64,000 nucleotides of DNA from Oscillospiraceae bacterium (GCA_017513135.1 JAFWDH010000016.1:62001-126000); one strand, 5' to 3'. Shown: positions 32,741 through 42,782, counted from the first letter of the stretch. Made by a program: numbers and translations. Notes: generated from the sequence alone by a model not told the origin.

Positions 32741-33619
32741 TTAAATGACCGGAGAATCGTTCTCCAGATATATCTTTTCTATCCTTCTGAGGAATGTGAA
32801 GTCGAACTCCCTGTCTCTTCCGGAAGTCAGCTCCGTGACCTCCTCGGACGAGAAAGGCTCGCAGGGAACTATCCTGTATCTGCGGAAGAGGTTCAGTTCT
32901 CGGTTTCCGAGAACGGGGGAGACGACCGCTACCGGTATGAAGGTGGCCCTTCTGCCGCCCTTCTGCACGAGATGCGCCACGACAGTCATTGACGGATGCA
33001 CGTAGTCTCCTATGATCTCCTTCTGCCTGGTGGCTGACGGAGCCACGAACACGGCGCCTTTGTCCTGTGCGATGGACTTGAGCTCCCTTATGTACCTGCG
33101 GTCGAAAACCATCCTGAGAAACTCCAGCTCATCGAGCTTTTCCTGATCCTCGCCGAACTTCCTCTTCAGCTTTTCCTCGGTGGCGGGGGTGAGCATCGGC
33201 GTGATGCGAATTCCTAGCCTACTGAGCTGCGGTATGACCGGCACCATGGATTCGTACCAGGGAAGGTTCACCGGAAAGAGGAAATCCCTGTCGGGAAAGC
33301 TGTCAAAGCCTATGTACAGGAGCCTGACGACCTCTCCGAGGGAGGGGTGGTTGAAGCCGACGACGACGGTCTCATCGCTCTGCGGAAGAGGCGCCCTGAG
33401 CTCCGCGGGAGCCGCCAGCCTTATCAGCCTGGACGCGTGCCTTCTCAGATCCCTGTCTTCCTTCCTGCGGCATATCATCCTTATGTATGTGCAGCACAGC
33501 CAGCCGACGCGGTCCATCTCCCTCTTGAGATCGCCTGCGCCGATGGTCTCCAGTATGGAAAGCCTGCCGCTGTCCAGAAGGTCGTTTATTTCCTGTCCCT
33601 TGTAGTCCGTGATCTTCAT
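32741..33619 (-). CDS. Acyltransferase-like protein (PlsC superfamily, tentative)
   Basis: 292 residues. VVGFNHPSLGEVVRLL has an H-x4-E at the place of the PlsC HX4D motif, followed by PWYESMVPVIPQLSRLGI and the VFVAPSATRQK segment where such enzymes have their phosphate-binding motif. No strong membrane helix. If the assignment is right, E replaces the usual D. AAAGGAAA site upstream; divergent from the KDPG aldolase gene. Confidence 0.5.
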   Translation of the reverse strand: MKITDYKGQEINDLLDSGRLSILETIGAGDLKREMDRVGWLCCTYIRMICRRKEDRDLRRHASRLIRLAAPAELRAPLPQSDETVVVGFNHPSLGEVVRLLYIGFDSFPDRDFLFPVNLPWYESMVPVIPQLSRLGIRITPMLTPATEEKLKRKFGEDQEKLDELEFLRMVFDRRYIRELKSIAQDKGAVFVAPSATRQKEIIGDYVHPSMTVVAHLVQKGGRRATFIPVAVVSPVLGNRELNLFRRYRIVPCEPFSSEEVTELTSGRDREFDFTFLRRIEKIYLENDSPVI

Positions 33620-33655
33620 TAAGATTTCCTTTGTTTCTGATTAAGCGCTGAATCC

Positions 33656-33685
33656 ATTATTACTGCTGCAAAAATAAAAGGTCAA
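33656..33685 (-). promoter_or_regulatory. Promoter of the acyltransferase/nucleoside hydrolase operon
   Basis: Minus strand: TTGACC (33680-33685), 18-base spacer, AATAAT (33656-33661). Confidence 0.5.
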
Positions 33686-33731
33686 GTACTTTGTGTTAAC
33701 GATTTATTCTACTTTGCGGAAGAATATCAGA

Positions 33732-33737
33732 TATAAT
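33732..33737 (+). promoter_or_regulatory. -10 element for the aldolase/GH42 genes
   Basis: Perfect TATAAT, 26 bases before the aldolase ATG; no convincing -35. Confidence 0.4.
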
Positions 33738-33762
33738 AGAAAAAGCGGAAAGGAGCAAAAAA

Positions 33763-34401
33763 ATGAACGGTATTTTTGAAAGGATAAGAAACGCGGGCAT
33801 AGTGCCCGTCGTAGTGATAGAAGACGCCTCGGCGGCAGCCGATCTGTCCGATGCCCTGTGCGAGGGCGGACTTCCGGCAGCTGAGGTGACGTTCCGCACC
33901 GCAGCCGCGGCGGAAGCGATAAGCATAATGAAACAGCGCCACCCGGAGATGCTCATAGGAGCGGGCACGGTCCTCAACGGCGTACAGGTCGACAGGGCGA
34001 TGCAGGCGGGAGCGGAATTCATAGTATCTCCCGGAATAAACCCCAATACGGTCAGGCACTGCCAGCAGAACGAGATAACGGTGATCCCGGGCACCCAGAC
34101 TCCCAGCGACATGGAGCTCGCTGTGGAGCTTGGGCTTGACACCGTAAAGTTCTTCCCGGCGGAGCTCTCAGGAGGCATCGCAATGATAAAGGCGTGCGCG
34201 GAGCCCTTCACGGGTCTCAGCTTCATGCCGTCGGGAGGCATAAACGCCTCCAATGCCGCAGATTATCTCGCATATGACAGGATAATAGCGGTAGGCGGAA
34301 GCTGGATGGTCAAAAAGGACCTGATCTCAGCGGGAAGTTTTGACACGATCAGGAAACTCGCCGGAGAGGCTGCGCAGCTGGTAAAGGATATAAGAGGCTG
34401 A
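33763..34401 (+). CDS. eda: KDPG/KHG aldolase
   Basis: 212 residues, the family length. The Schiff-base lysine is in DTVKFFPAEL, the catalytic glutamate in AAEVTFRT, and GAGTVLNGVQ and MPSGGIN are the phosphate-binding turns. It would split 2-keto-3-deoxy-6-phosphogluconate to pyruvate and glyceraldehyde 3-phosphate. No KDG kinase is nearby; the next gene is a beta-galactosidase, so sugar-acid and galactoside use may be co-regulated. Confidence 0.9.
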   Translation: MNGIFERIRNAGIVPVVVIEDASAAADLSDALCEGGLPAAEVTFRTAAAAEAISIMKQRHPEMLIGAGTVLNGVQVDRAMQAGAEFIVSPGINPNTVRHCQQNEITVIPGTQTPSDMELAVELGLDTVKFFPAELSGGIAMIKACAEPFTGLSFMPSGGINASNAADYLAYDRIIAVGGSWMVKKDLISAGSFDTIRKLAGEAAQLVKDIRG

Positions 34402-34432
34402 AATAATTCAATCAGGAAAGGATCGGATCTGC

Positions 34433-36469
34433 ATGGATAAGAGACTGGACTTCGGAAAGCTCACCCTCGGCACATGCTACTACCCGGAACACTGGCCGGA
34501 AGAACTCTGGAGGAGCGATATAGACAGGATGCTGGAGAACGGCATCTCGGTCATAAGGATCGCCGAGTTCGCCTGGAACAAGTTCGAGCCGGAAGAGGAC
34601 ATATATGACATGTCCTTCTTCGACAGGTTCCTGGATGTCGCGGAGCAGACGCCCATAAAGGTCATATTCTGCACGCCCACAGCGACGCCTCCCGCCTGGC
34701 TCACCGACAGGTATCCCGAGGTGCTCAACGCCTTCATAGACGGCACGCTGATCCAGCACGGGCTCCGCAGGCATTACAACTACAACAGCCCCGTATACCT
34801 GGAGAAGACCGCCGACATAGTCAGGCGCATCGCCAGGCACTACGGGAAGAGAAAGTGCATCATAGGCTGGCAGATAGACAACGAGTTCAACTGCGAATCC
34901 ACCGAATTCTACAGCGAATCGGACCACTACGCCTTCAGGGAATATGTAAAGGCGAAGTACTTGACACTTGATAAACTGAACGAGGCATGGGGTACGGCGT
35001 TCTGGAACCAGACCTATACGGACTGGAGCCAGGTGTATCTGCCCAGACCTACCGCCAACGGGATATTCAATCCCCACCAGCAGCTGGAAGCAAAGGGCTT
35101 CTGGTCCCACAGCGTCAGGGAGTACTGCGCGCTGCAGAGCAGGATTCTTCGCGAGAACATCCCGGCAGGTCAGTTCATAACGCACAACGGCTTCTTCGGG
35201 CATCTGGACAGCCACGCGATGACGCAGGAGAGCCTGGATTTCCTGACATATGACTCATATCCCAACTTCGCGTACGTGCTGGACTTCAACTCAAAGAACC
35301 CCATGAAGGACCGCGCCTGGAGCTGGAACCTCTGCCATATCAGGTCCATATCCCCGGTTTTCGGCATAATGGAGCAGCAGTCGGGTCCCAACGGCGCCTA
35401 CGGCGGGGGACTGGGAGCCTCCTCTCCCAAGCCCGGACAGCTGAGGCTCTGGTCCATGCAGTCTCTGGCTCACGGCGCGGATTACATCAGCTATTTCAGA
35501 TGGCGAACCAGCAGGCTCGGTACGGAGATATACTGGCACGGCATACTTGACCAGAACAACCGCGACACCAGAAGGCTAGCGGAAGTGAAACAGGTCTCAA
35601 AGGACCTTGAGAAGCTCGCCTGCGTCAAGGGAACGGATTATGAGGCGGAAGTCGCGATAGCCTTCGATTATCTGGACGACTGGGACAGCGAGAACGACGG
35701 CTGGCACGGTCCGGTCGGAAGGAAGAGCCAGGACAGCTGGTTCGACGCCATGCAGAAGGCGCACATACCCTGCGATTTCGTATACTTCTCCGATGACTGC
35801 ACTGCGGAGAGCCTCAGAAGATACAAGCTCATCGTCTTCCCGGACGCCGCCATAGTGACGGAAATGGCTTCAGAGCTGCTGCACGATTACGTTCGCGAAG
35901 GCGGCACCCTTGTCATCGGGCCTCTGACCGGGTATAAGGACGAGAACGGACTCGTTCCCATGACCGACGCGCCGGGACCTCTCAGGGACCTTGCGGGAGG
36001 CATCACCGACGAGTACACCTTCGTCTCCAGGTACGATGATGAGCCTGAGGTCGATCTGAACGGCACCGCTGTTCCCGCGCCTCTGTTCAATGAGATACTC
36101 ATCCCGGAGACTGCCGATGTCATCGGGACCTACAGGGATGGCGTCTGGTACGAAGGAAAGCCCGCAGTCACCCGCAACAGATTCGGGGAAGGCGTCTGCA
36201 TCAAGTGCGGAAGCGCCTTCAGCGAGGAGGCGGTCCTGTCTGTGCTGGAGAGCGAGGGCATCGCAAGCCCGCTCAGCGGCAGGGTGGACGCTCCGCAGTC
36301 GGTGGAAGCGGCAGTGAGGGGAGGAGTCCTCTTCCTGCTCAACTACCTGGGAGCTCCGGCGGAGATAAAGGTCAGCGGGAAAGCGAATGACCTTCTTTCG
36401 GGAGATACGCTGTCCGGCACCGTAACCATCCCGCCGTACGGCGTGCTGGCTCTGCGGGACTGGCAGTGA
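34433..36469 (+). CDS. GH42 beta-galactosidase
   Basis: 678 residues, standard for GH42. The N terminus LTLGTCYYPEHWPEELW is a family hallmark; acid/base Glu151 in GWQIDNEF, nucleophile Glu314 in FGIMEQQSGP. Domain order A (barrel), B (trimerisation, about 385-600) and C (beta-sandwich, about 610-678) is consistent. No signal peptide, so it acts on imported galactosides. Ribosome site AAAGGA is somewhat distant. 31 bases after eda. Confidence 0.93.
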   Translation: MDKRLDFGKLTLGTCYYPEHWPEELWRSDIDRMLENGISVIRIAEFAWNKFEPEEDIYDMSFFDRFLDVAEQTPIKVIFCTPTATPPAWLTDRYPEVLNAFIDGTLIQHGLRRHYNYNSPVYLEKTADIVRRIARHYGKRKCIIGWQIDNEFNCESTEFYSESDHYAFREYVKAKYLTLDKLNEAWGTAFWNQTYTDWSQVYLPRPTANGIFNPHQQLEAKGFWSHSVREYCALQSRILRENIPAGQFITHNGFFGHLDSHAMTQESLDFLTYDSYPNFAYVLDFNSKNPMKDRAWSWNLCHIRSISPVFGIMEQQSGPNGAYGGGLGASSPKPGQLRLWSMQSLAHGADYISYFRWRTSRLGTEIYWHGILDQNNRDTRRLAEVKQVSKDLEKLACVKGTDYEAEVAIAFDYLDDWDSENDGWHGPVGRKSQDSWFDAMQKAHIPCDFVYFSDDCTAESLRRYKLIVFPDAAIVTEMASELLHDYVREGGTLVIGPLTGYKDENGLVPMTDAPGPLRDLAGGITDEYTFVSRYDDEPEVDLNGTAVPAPLFNEILIPETADVIGTYRDGVWYEGKPAVTRNRFGEGVCIKCGSAFSEEAVLSVLESEGIASPLSGRVDAPQSVEAAVRGGVLFLLNYLGAPAEIKVSGKANDLLSGDTLSGTVTIPPYGVLALRDWQ

Positions 36470-36501
36470 GATAACAAACATATTAAGAGTGAGGACCGGA
36501 A

Positions 36502-37257
36502 ATGGCACAGAAGATTTGCAGCTTCTGCGGAGCGAGATACGACGACAGCGAGAAGACCTGTCCGTACTGCGGCTCCGAGAACGTTGAATACTCCATGCGG
36601 GAGCAGGAGGAGATACTGCGCGAATTCAAGGAGAAACGCCAAAAGCTCAATGAGGAGATCCCCAGAGAGAGGATAAGGAGAGCGCACGGAGCGATCAGCA
36701 CAGTCGCGGCGATCATGGTCATCATGATATCCGTATTCATTGTGATCGCTACTGTCTTCAGCGTCATGCGCGTAAGGAACAGGCGGAAGAATCAGATGCA
36801 GACGCTGGACATCCTTGAGCAGTACTACCAGAACAGGCAGTTCGAGGAGATGCGGGACTACTACTACAACAGCGACGATACCTACTCCGCAACGTATGAC
36901 AAGTACCTGCGCATGTCGGATATCTGGTACTCCTACACGACCGGGAAGACGTTCCTCACGGAGGATCTTGAGCAGTACATAAAATACCAGGACGGCGCTG
37001 ACGTGTTCAGGGACAGCGTGTCCTACGACCTCAACTGCCTGTTCCGGTCGCTGCATATCATGCGGGAGCTGGAGGACGACGGATACGTTTACAACGAGCG
37101 CGAGGGCGTAGAGTATATAAGAGAAATGGTCCTGGAGACCCTTAAGGAGACCGCAGGCCTCACTCAGGAGCAGATAGACTACGGCGTCTCCATATATGAG
37201 GACTACAACACAGACTACGGCTATCTTGCCGATGAGATCCTGGGGAGGAACGACTGA
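36502..37257 (+). CDS. Zinc-ribbon single-TM protein 1
   Basis: 251 residues: zinc ribbon (CSFCGARYDDSEKTCPYCGS), an acidic coiled segment, a membrane helix (about 63-88) and a Tyr/Asp-rich helical C-terminal domain (ILEQYYQNRQFEEMRDYYYN) of unknown role. First of three overlapping genes of like design. Its stop overlaps the next ATG (TGATG). Confidence 0.6.
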   Translation: MAQKICSFCGARYDDSEKTCPYCGSENVEYSMREQEEILREFKEKRQKLNEEIPRERIRRAHGAISTVAAIMVIMISVFIVIATVFSVMRVRNRRKNQMQTLDILEQYYQNRQFEEMRDYYYNSDDTYSATYDKYLRMSDIWYSYTTGKTFLTEDLEQYIKYQDGADVFRDSVSYDLNCLFRSLHIMRELEDDGYVYNEREGVEYIREMVLETLKETAGLTQEQIDYGVSIYEDYNTDYGYLADEILGRND

Positions 37258-38009
37258 TGCAATGCAGCAACTGCGGCAGCCATTACAGGATGCGGGACCT
37301 CTCATGCCCCTACTGCGGGACCGAGAACGCTCTCGGACGCCTGTGGCAGAAACAGCGCACGGATGCTGAGCTCTCCTATGAGAAGGCACGCGTGGCAGCC
37401 GGAAAGAAATGGTCTCCCTACATCTACGACAGGGTAGTCTCCCGCGTCATGGTCGTGGAGTTCCTCCTGATACTCTTCACGATATTCGTACTGATCGTAT
37501 TCTTCTCCGTCAGGAGCATCAGGGGCAGGTTCAGCCGGGATCTGGAAAGAAGGCTTCCCGCAGCCATCTATGAGATGGATGAGATGCTGGACGCCGGGGA
37601 ATACGGCAGATTCGAAGCCTATTATGAACAGTTCGAAGACATCCTGGATGACACCGAGGAGTACCGCGAGTACTACCAGATGGAATATCTGGCTCACTAC
37701 TACAACCAGTTCGAGATGTGCAAGTTCGACTGGCTCAGCATGGACGATCAGCATCGCAGGGATGACGAATACATCCTATCAGCTCTCCTGAGATATCCCT
37801 GGCTGATGTGTTCCTACAAAGACTGGCAGCATGACCTGCAGGAGCGTCCCCGCAGGTTCATAGAGGAGTCAAGGAAGCAGTTCACCGACTTCCTAAAAGC
37901 GTACCTCAACCTCACCGAAGCCGAAGTGAACGAGCTGTTTTCGCTTGAGTACTACTATTCCTTTGATGATGAGTGGGAGATGGAGGTGAGAGAGCGCAAT
38001 GGCTGGTAA
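37257..38009 (+). CDS. Zinc-ribbon single-TM protein 2
   Basis: 250 residues: zinc ribbon (CSNCGSHYRMRDLSCPYCGT), membrane helix (about 64-86) and a helical C-terminal part (EMDEMLDAGEYGRFEAYYEQ) resembling protein 1. Paralogous architecture suggests a gene duplication. The end overlaps the third gene by 11 bases. Confidence 0.6.
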   Translation: MQCSNCGSHYRMRDLSCPYCGTENALGRLWQKQRTDAELSYEKARVAAGKKWSPYIYDRVVSRVMVVEFLLILFTIFVLIVFFSVRSIRGRFSRDLERRLPAAIYEMDEMLDAGEYGRFEAYYEQFEDILDDTEEYREYYQMEYLAHYYNQFEMCKFDWLSMDDQHRRDDEYILSALLRYPWLMCSYKDWQHDLQERPRRFIEESRKQFTDFLKAYLNLTEAEVNELFSLEYYYSFDDEWEMEVRERNGW

Positions 38010-38457
38010 GAAGAACGCGCGAAAGATGCCGACTACGGCAAAGCTGGTCATCAAGACCGTAATAGCAGTCGCCATGGGACTGTTCTTCCTGTTCATGGCG
38101 GTCGGCACGGTCGCTACGGTAGCGGAGGAATATCTCGAGTACCGCGACGACACCGCCGCGATGATAAACGCGTGCAACAGGTCATATTATGAGAAGGATT
38201 ACGGCGAGCTGCTGGACAGCCTGATACTCTGGGAGCTGTATCAGGATGAGTTCGACAAGTACTGGGAGGTCTGCGACGCTTATCAGGAACTGACGCTCTG
38301 CCAACAGTATTCGATGCTGGAGGGCGGGGCGGAGGAGCTGCTCTATCACAGAAGCAGGCTCATGGACATATCGGTAAACTGCCGCAACGAAGACAACGTC
38401 AACAGGATAAAGCAGATGTATGAGGAGTCGCTCAGGCTGCCGGTGCCCGGCGCCTGA
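37999..38457 (+). CDS. Single-TM protein 3 of the zinc-ribbon cluster
   Basis: 152 residues without the ribbon: basic N terminus, membrane helix (about 14-42) and a helical domain (MINACNRSYYEKDYGELLDS) similar in style to the C-terminal parts of the two preceding proteins. Probably a member of the same complex. Function unknown. Confidence 0.55.
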   Translation: MAGKKNARKMPTTAKLVIKTVIAVAMGLFFLFMAVGTVATVAEEYLEYRDDTAAMINACNRSYYEKDYGELLDSLILWELYQDEFDKYWEVCDAYQELTLCQQYSMLEGGAEELLYHRSRLMDISVNCRNEDNVNRIKQMYEESLRLPVPGA

Positions 38458-38480
38458 TAAAGACCTGTAGAACAGACATA

Positions 38481-38518
38481 AAGGCACGGAGATTCCCGTT
38501 CTCCGCGCCTTTTTGATT
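38481..38518 (+). terminator. Intrinsic terminator
   Basis: Stem built of AAGGC and CGGAGA (38481-38492) with TCTCCG and GCCTT (38500-38511), one mismatch, then TTTTTGATTTTT. Confidence 0.75.
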
Positions 38519-38623
38519 TTTCAGGTAAGGATTTTGTTTGTTAACACTTTGTATTCAACAGAGTGCCGGAAAAATGAGATAATTAAACTGGGTATTTATG
38601 AAACTGTTTGCAGGGACAAAGAT

Positions 38624-39325
38624 ATGAGCTTTATCGAATTTGAAAACGTCAGCAAGGTCTATCAGATGGGCGAGGTAAAGATCAACGCGCTGTCTGACGT
38701 ATCCTTCTCCATAGAAAAGGGAGAGTTCGTGGTGGTACTCGGCTCCAGCGGCGCCGGGAAGACCACGATTCTCAACATACTCGGCGGCATGGACACCGCA
38801 TCATCCGGCACGATAACCGTGGACGGAAAGCAGATATCCTCCTTCAATGACAGCGAGCTCTGCGAGTACCGCCGCAGCGACGTGGGCTTCGTGTTCCAGT
38901 TCTACAACCTCGTGCAGAACCTGACCGCCAGGGAGAACGTGGAACTCGCGGCGCAGCTGTGCGACGATCACATGGACTCCGTATTCGTGCTGAGGATGGT
39001 CGGCCTCGAGGACAGGATGAACAACTTCCCGTCCCAGCTCTCCGGAGGAGAACAGCAGAGAGTCGCCATCGCCAGGGCCGTCGCCAAGAACCCTAAGCTC
39101 CTGCTCTGCGACGAACCCACCGGAGCTCTGGACTACCAGACCGGAAAACAGGTCCTCAGAGTGCTGCAGGACATGTGCGAGAAGCAGAACATGACGGTAG
39201 TCATGATCACCCACAACAGCGCGCTCGCCGAGATGGGCGAGAAGATAATCAGAGTCAGGAGCGGACGCATAGAGTCCGTGACCCTCAACGATAACGTCAA
39301 GAGCATAGAAGAGATCGAATACTGA
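38624..39325 (+). CDS. ABC transporter ATP-binding protein (MacB/LolD type)
   Basis: 233 residues. Walker [11 protein letters not shown]-loop FVFQFYNLV, signature [15 protein letters not shown], Walker [13 protein letters not shown] and the H-loop ITHNS are all present. The family pairs with FtsX-like permeases for mechanotransmission or lipid/peptide export. ATG 38624 is preferred (AGGGA upstream). A short ORF in the leader (38598-38627, MKLFAGTKI) ends overlapping this ATG, perhaps coupling translation. Its stop overlaps the permease ATG. Confidence 0.92.
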   Translation: MSFIEFENVSKVYQMGEVKINALSDVSFSIEKGEFVVVLGSSGAGKTTILNILGGMDTASSGTITVDGKQISSFNDSELCEYRRSDVGFVFQFYNLVQNLTARENVELAAQLCDDHMDSVFVLRMVGLEDRMNNFPSQLSGGEQQRVAIARAVAKNPKLLLCDEPTGALDYQTGKQVLRVLQDMCEKQNMTVVMITHNSALAEMGEKIIRVRSGRIESVTLNDNVKSIEEIEY

Positions 39326-42300
39326 TGTTTGAGAAGGACACCTACAGGCTGATAGGGAAGACCTTCAAGAGGTTCTTCTCGCTGGTCATGATAGTGCTCA
39401 TAGGCTCATCCTTCATGATGGGACTTCTGAGCACCAGACAGATCATGGAACGGAGCGTCGACAGGTACAATGACGCTCTGAGGCTTCAGGATGTCCAGAT
39501 ATACTCCTCATACGGCTTCGACGGCAATGACATCTCCGCCATCAGAAAGCAGGAGTGGACCGAACACATATTCGCCAGCAGGATGCGGGACGTGTTCTGC
39601 AGGGACAGCGAGGGCGAGGTGTCGGTGGTGAGGCTTGAGGAGACCGACAGAGCTGTCAACATGTTCGAGCTCATAGAGGGAAGGATGCCGCAGGACGAGA
39701 GCGAGGTCCTGATCCTCAACAACACGCTCTATTCCAACTCCTTCGGCATAGGAAGCACCCTAGAGCTATATCTCGAGGACAGCGATATACACGACATATT
39801 CTCACAGGATACCGTCACCGTGGTCGGCGTGGTGAGGTCCCCGGCGTACATGGCCAAGACCATGGGGACCAGCCTGCTCAACAACCTTGAGCTTCAGGTC
39901 ATACTGTACGCGCTTCCTTCCGCTTTCCGAAGCGAGTATTACACAACGGTCTATATAACAGTACCCGGCGCGGTGGAGCTCAACGCCTACCGTTCCGGCT
40001 ACTCTGATCTCATGGATCAGATAAAGACCGACATAGACGTCTTCTCAAGAAAGCAGTCCGTCCAGCTCAAGGACAGGCTGGTAGGCGAGTATACGGTAGA
40101 GATAGAGCGCAATGAAGCCGAGCTGGAGAAGAGGCGCGCCGAGGCTCAGTTGGAGCTGGATGAGGCAAAGGCAAAACTTGACGAGGCCAACATACAGCTG
40201 ATCGCCGGCCAGTCACAGCTGGATTCCCTCAAGCTGGTGCTGAACCAGTCGGAGGAGAGGCTGACCCTGCTCAAGAACAGCTACGGCGGGGAATACTCTG
40301 ACACAGACAGTGAAGTAGCCGCGGTGGAAGCCGAATACGGCATGCCCTTCGACAGCGTGTATTCCTCCGTCATGAACGATTACGGCACATATACCGCCCT
40401 CAGGACGATGACCGACCCTTCAGGGTCCCAGGCCCTGGATGACAGGATAGCGTCCGTTCAGGGAGAGATCGCGTCGGACAGGGCGCTCCTGGACGGGGAG
40501 CTCTACCCCAGGAAAGCGGAGCTGGAAGCCGTCCTGGCGTCGGAGACCTCCACGGAGCAGGAGAAGATAACCGCCGCTCAGGAGCTCACTTCCCTGGAGC
40601 AGGACATCTCGGAAGCTGAGGATCGCCTGTCCCTCAACGAGAGGCTTCTGCAGAGCCTTCTTGAGATGAAGGCCGCAGGCGACTCCGGATCGGCTTCCTC
40701 AAGGATGCAGGAGATAGACTCCAGATACGGCGGCTCGGTAGAGAGCGAATACCTGCGCATCACCGCGCTCGCGCGGGACCGCGTGGCATGGAGCACGATC
40801 AGGGACGAGGTCGCCATAGCCGAGGAAGCCGTCGCCAGGATCCGCGAGCAGATCTCGAATCTCGAGAGCGAGCTCTACTCCGGAAAGGCGCAGTACGAGG
40901 AAGGCCTCGCCGAATACCAGAAAGGCCTCATTGAGTTCACTGAACAGATGGAGAAGGCCGAGTCCGAGATAAGGAAGGCCTATCAGGAGCTGCAGGAGCT
41001 TCCCGGCGCGTCCTGGACCATACTGGACCGTGACAGGCATTACTCATCCTACATGTTCGCCAACAACGCCAAGCAGATGGGGGCGATCGGCATCGCCATG
41101 CCGGTCATGTTCTTCCTGGTCGCAGCCCTGGTATGCCTTACCACGATGACCAGGCTGGTCGATGAGCAGAGAGGACAGATAGGCATATTCCGCGCCCTGG
41201 GATTCTCACGCGCCAGGGTGATATCAAAATACGTGTTCTACGCGCTGCTTGCCAGCACCGCAGGCTCAGTCATCGGTCTTGTGGCGGGCATGGCGGTGTT
41301 TCCTACCGTCATATACCGGACGTGGAGGCTGCTGTACGATCTCCCGGACATGATCGTGAGATTCCCCGCCGCAAACGCCCTGATCAGCTTCTTCTCATTC
41401 GCGCTGCTCATGGCCGGCGTGACGGGACATGTCGTCAGAAGGACCCTTAATGAGATGCCCAGCCAGCTGATGCGTCCCAAGGCTCCCAGGACCGCTAAAA
41501 AGGTGTTCCTGGAGTACATTCCGGTCCTCTGGAAGAGACTCTCCTTCACCGGAAAGATCACCGCGCGCAACATAATCCGGTATAAGGCGAGATTCTTCAT
41601 GACGGTCATAGGAGTAGCCGGCTGCACGGCCCTGCTCGTCCTCGGATGGGGCATAAAGGACTCCATCAGCGACGTCGTAAACATTCAGTACGGGGACATA
41701 AACGCCTACCAGTACATGATCAACCTTGAGAACGACCACGACATAGACGGGATCACGGAAGCTCTTCAGTCCGATCTCGACAACGAATACGTCGTTCCGT
41801 ATCTGAGATATTCCACCAAGATGTACCTGGAGGACAGAGAGGAGGTCCTCGAGGCGCAGATCATCGACGCGAGACAGTCGCAGGACATCTACAACTTCCG
41901 ACTCGCCTCGGATCACTCCACGCCTGTCAGGCTCAGCAACTCCGGCGCAATAGTCACCGAGAAGTTCGCCCAGACCCACGGCATAAGGGAAGGGGACTAC
42001 GTCACCATAGAGTCCCAGTCCGGCCTCAAGGAGCAGGTCAAGGTCGCGGCAGTCTGCGAGATGTATTTCCAGCACTTCATCTTCATATCGAAGGACATGT
42101 ATGAGGCGCTCTTCGGAGAGCCCGTGCATTTCAACACCATAGCCGTGAGATCCTCAGCGGACCTTGAGACGGTCGAGGCGGGCATAAGCGGCAGGGAAGG
42201 CTTCATGAGCGCCGTCGACTTCATGTCGGTCATGGACAACTTCAACAAGATGATAAGAGCCCTGGACCTGATAATAATCGTCATCATCCTCACCGCGGGA

Positions 42301-42663
42301 GCGCTGGCTTTCGTGGTGCTCGTGAACCTCACACAGGTAAATATCAGCGAAAGGATAAGGGAGATTGCCACCCTCAAGGTGCTCGGGTTCAGGCAGGGAG
42401 AGGTGCAGTCCTATCTCTTCAAGGAGATATTCCTCCTGTCAGTCATAGGCGCTCTCGCCGGCATGCCGCTGGGCGTCGTCTTCCACCGCTTCATCATGAA
42501 CGTCATAAGCATGGACATGGTAATGTTCGGCATGGTCATAAAGGCCAGGAGCTACCTGTACGCCTTCGCCGTGACCATCGTATTCTCCCTGATCGTCCTG
42601 CTTTTTACGATACCGTCGCTCAAGCGGATCGAGATGATAGAGTCTCTGAAGTCAGTAGAGTGA
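39325..42663 (+). CDS. FtsX-like ABC permease with large coiled-coil ectodomain
   Basis: 1112 residues. Helix 1 near residues 13-35, an extracytoplasmic MacB-type domain, a long coiled coil (about 255-560; AEAQLELDEAKAKLDEANIQ and later segments), then a three-helix FtsX unit from about residue 582 (IFRALGFSRARVISKY), a second ectodomain (about 785-965) and a second FtsX unit from about 970 ending in IEMIESLKSVE. This is the one-chain, double-FtsX layout with the ATPase upstream. Substrate unknown. Confidence 0.85.
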   Translation: MFEKDTYRLIGKTFKRFFSLVMIVLIGSSFMMGLLSTRQIMERSVDRYNDALRLQDVQIYSSYGFDGNDISAIRKQEWTEHIFASRMRDVFCRDSEGEVSVVRLEETDRAVNMFELIEGRMPQDESEVLILNNTLYSNSFGIGSTLELYLEDSDIHDIFSQDTVTVVGVVRSPAYMAKTMGTSLLNNLELQVILYALPSAFRSEYYTTVYITVPGAVELNAYRSGYSDLMDQIKTDIDVFSRKQSVQLKDRLVGEYTVEIERNEAELEKRRAEAQLELDEAKAKLDEANIQLIAGQSQLDSLKLVLNQSEERLTLLKNSYGGEYSDTDSEVAAVEAEYGMPFDSVYSSVMNDYGTYTALRTMTDPSGSQALDDRIASVQGEIASDRALLDGELYPRKAELEAVLASETSTEQEKITAAQELTSLEQDISEAEDRLSLNERLLQSLLEMKAAGDSGSASSRMQEIDSRYGGSVESEYLRITALARDRVAWSTIRDEVAIAEEAVARIREQISNLESELYSGKAQYEEGLAEYQKGLIEFTEQMEKAESEIRKAYQELQELPGASWTILDRDRHYSSYMFANNAKQMGAIGIAMPVMFFLVAALVCLTTMTRLVDEQRGQIGIFRALGFSRARVISKYVFYALLASTAGSVIGLVAGMAVFPTVIYRTWRLLYDLPDMIVRFPAANALISFFSFALLMAGVTGHVVRRTLNEMPSQLMRPKAPRTAKKVFLEYIPVLWKRLSFTGKITARNIIRYKARFFMTVIGVAGCTALLVLGWGIKDSISDVVNIQYGDINAYQYMINLENDHDIDGITEALQSDLDNEYVVPYLRYSTKMYLEDREEVLEAQIIDARQSQDIYNFRLASDHSTPVRLSNSGAIVTEKFAQTHGIREGDYVTIESQSGLKEQVKVAAVCEMYFQHFIFISKDMYEALFGEPVHFNTIAVRSSADLETVEAGISGREGFMSAVDFMSVMDNFNKMIRALDLIIIVIILTAGALAFVVLVNLTQVNISERIREIATLKVLGFRQGEVQSYLFKEIFLLSVIGALAGMPLGVVFHRFIMNVISMDMVMFGMVIKARSYLYAFAVTIVFSLIVLLFTIPSLKRIEMIESLKSVE

Positions 42664-42710
42664 TCCCGATTTTTTTATCTTCCTTATGGAGAGAGACGCC
42701 GGCCGTATAG

Positions 42711-42716
42711 TATAAT
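42711..42716 (+). promoter_or_regulatory. -10 element upstream of the phosphate transporter
   Basis: Perfect TATAAT; -35 not convincing. The palindrome at 42728-42742 begins just after the predicted start site. Confidence 0.4.
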
Positions 42717-42727
42717 TCTCTTACGAA

Positions 42728-42742
42728 CGGGACACTGTCCCG
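42728..42742. promoter_or_regulatory. Palindrome upstream of the phosphate transporter
   Basis: CGGGACACTGTCCCG: two perfect 7-base arms around one base. Operator candidate. Its half-site GGACA/TGTCC is shared with the palindrome before the LexA-like gene, but the spacing differs by one base. Confidence 0.45.
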
Positions 42743-42782
42743 ATAATACAAAACTAGAATAACGGAGACTTCTGATACCGCC

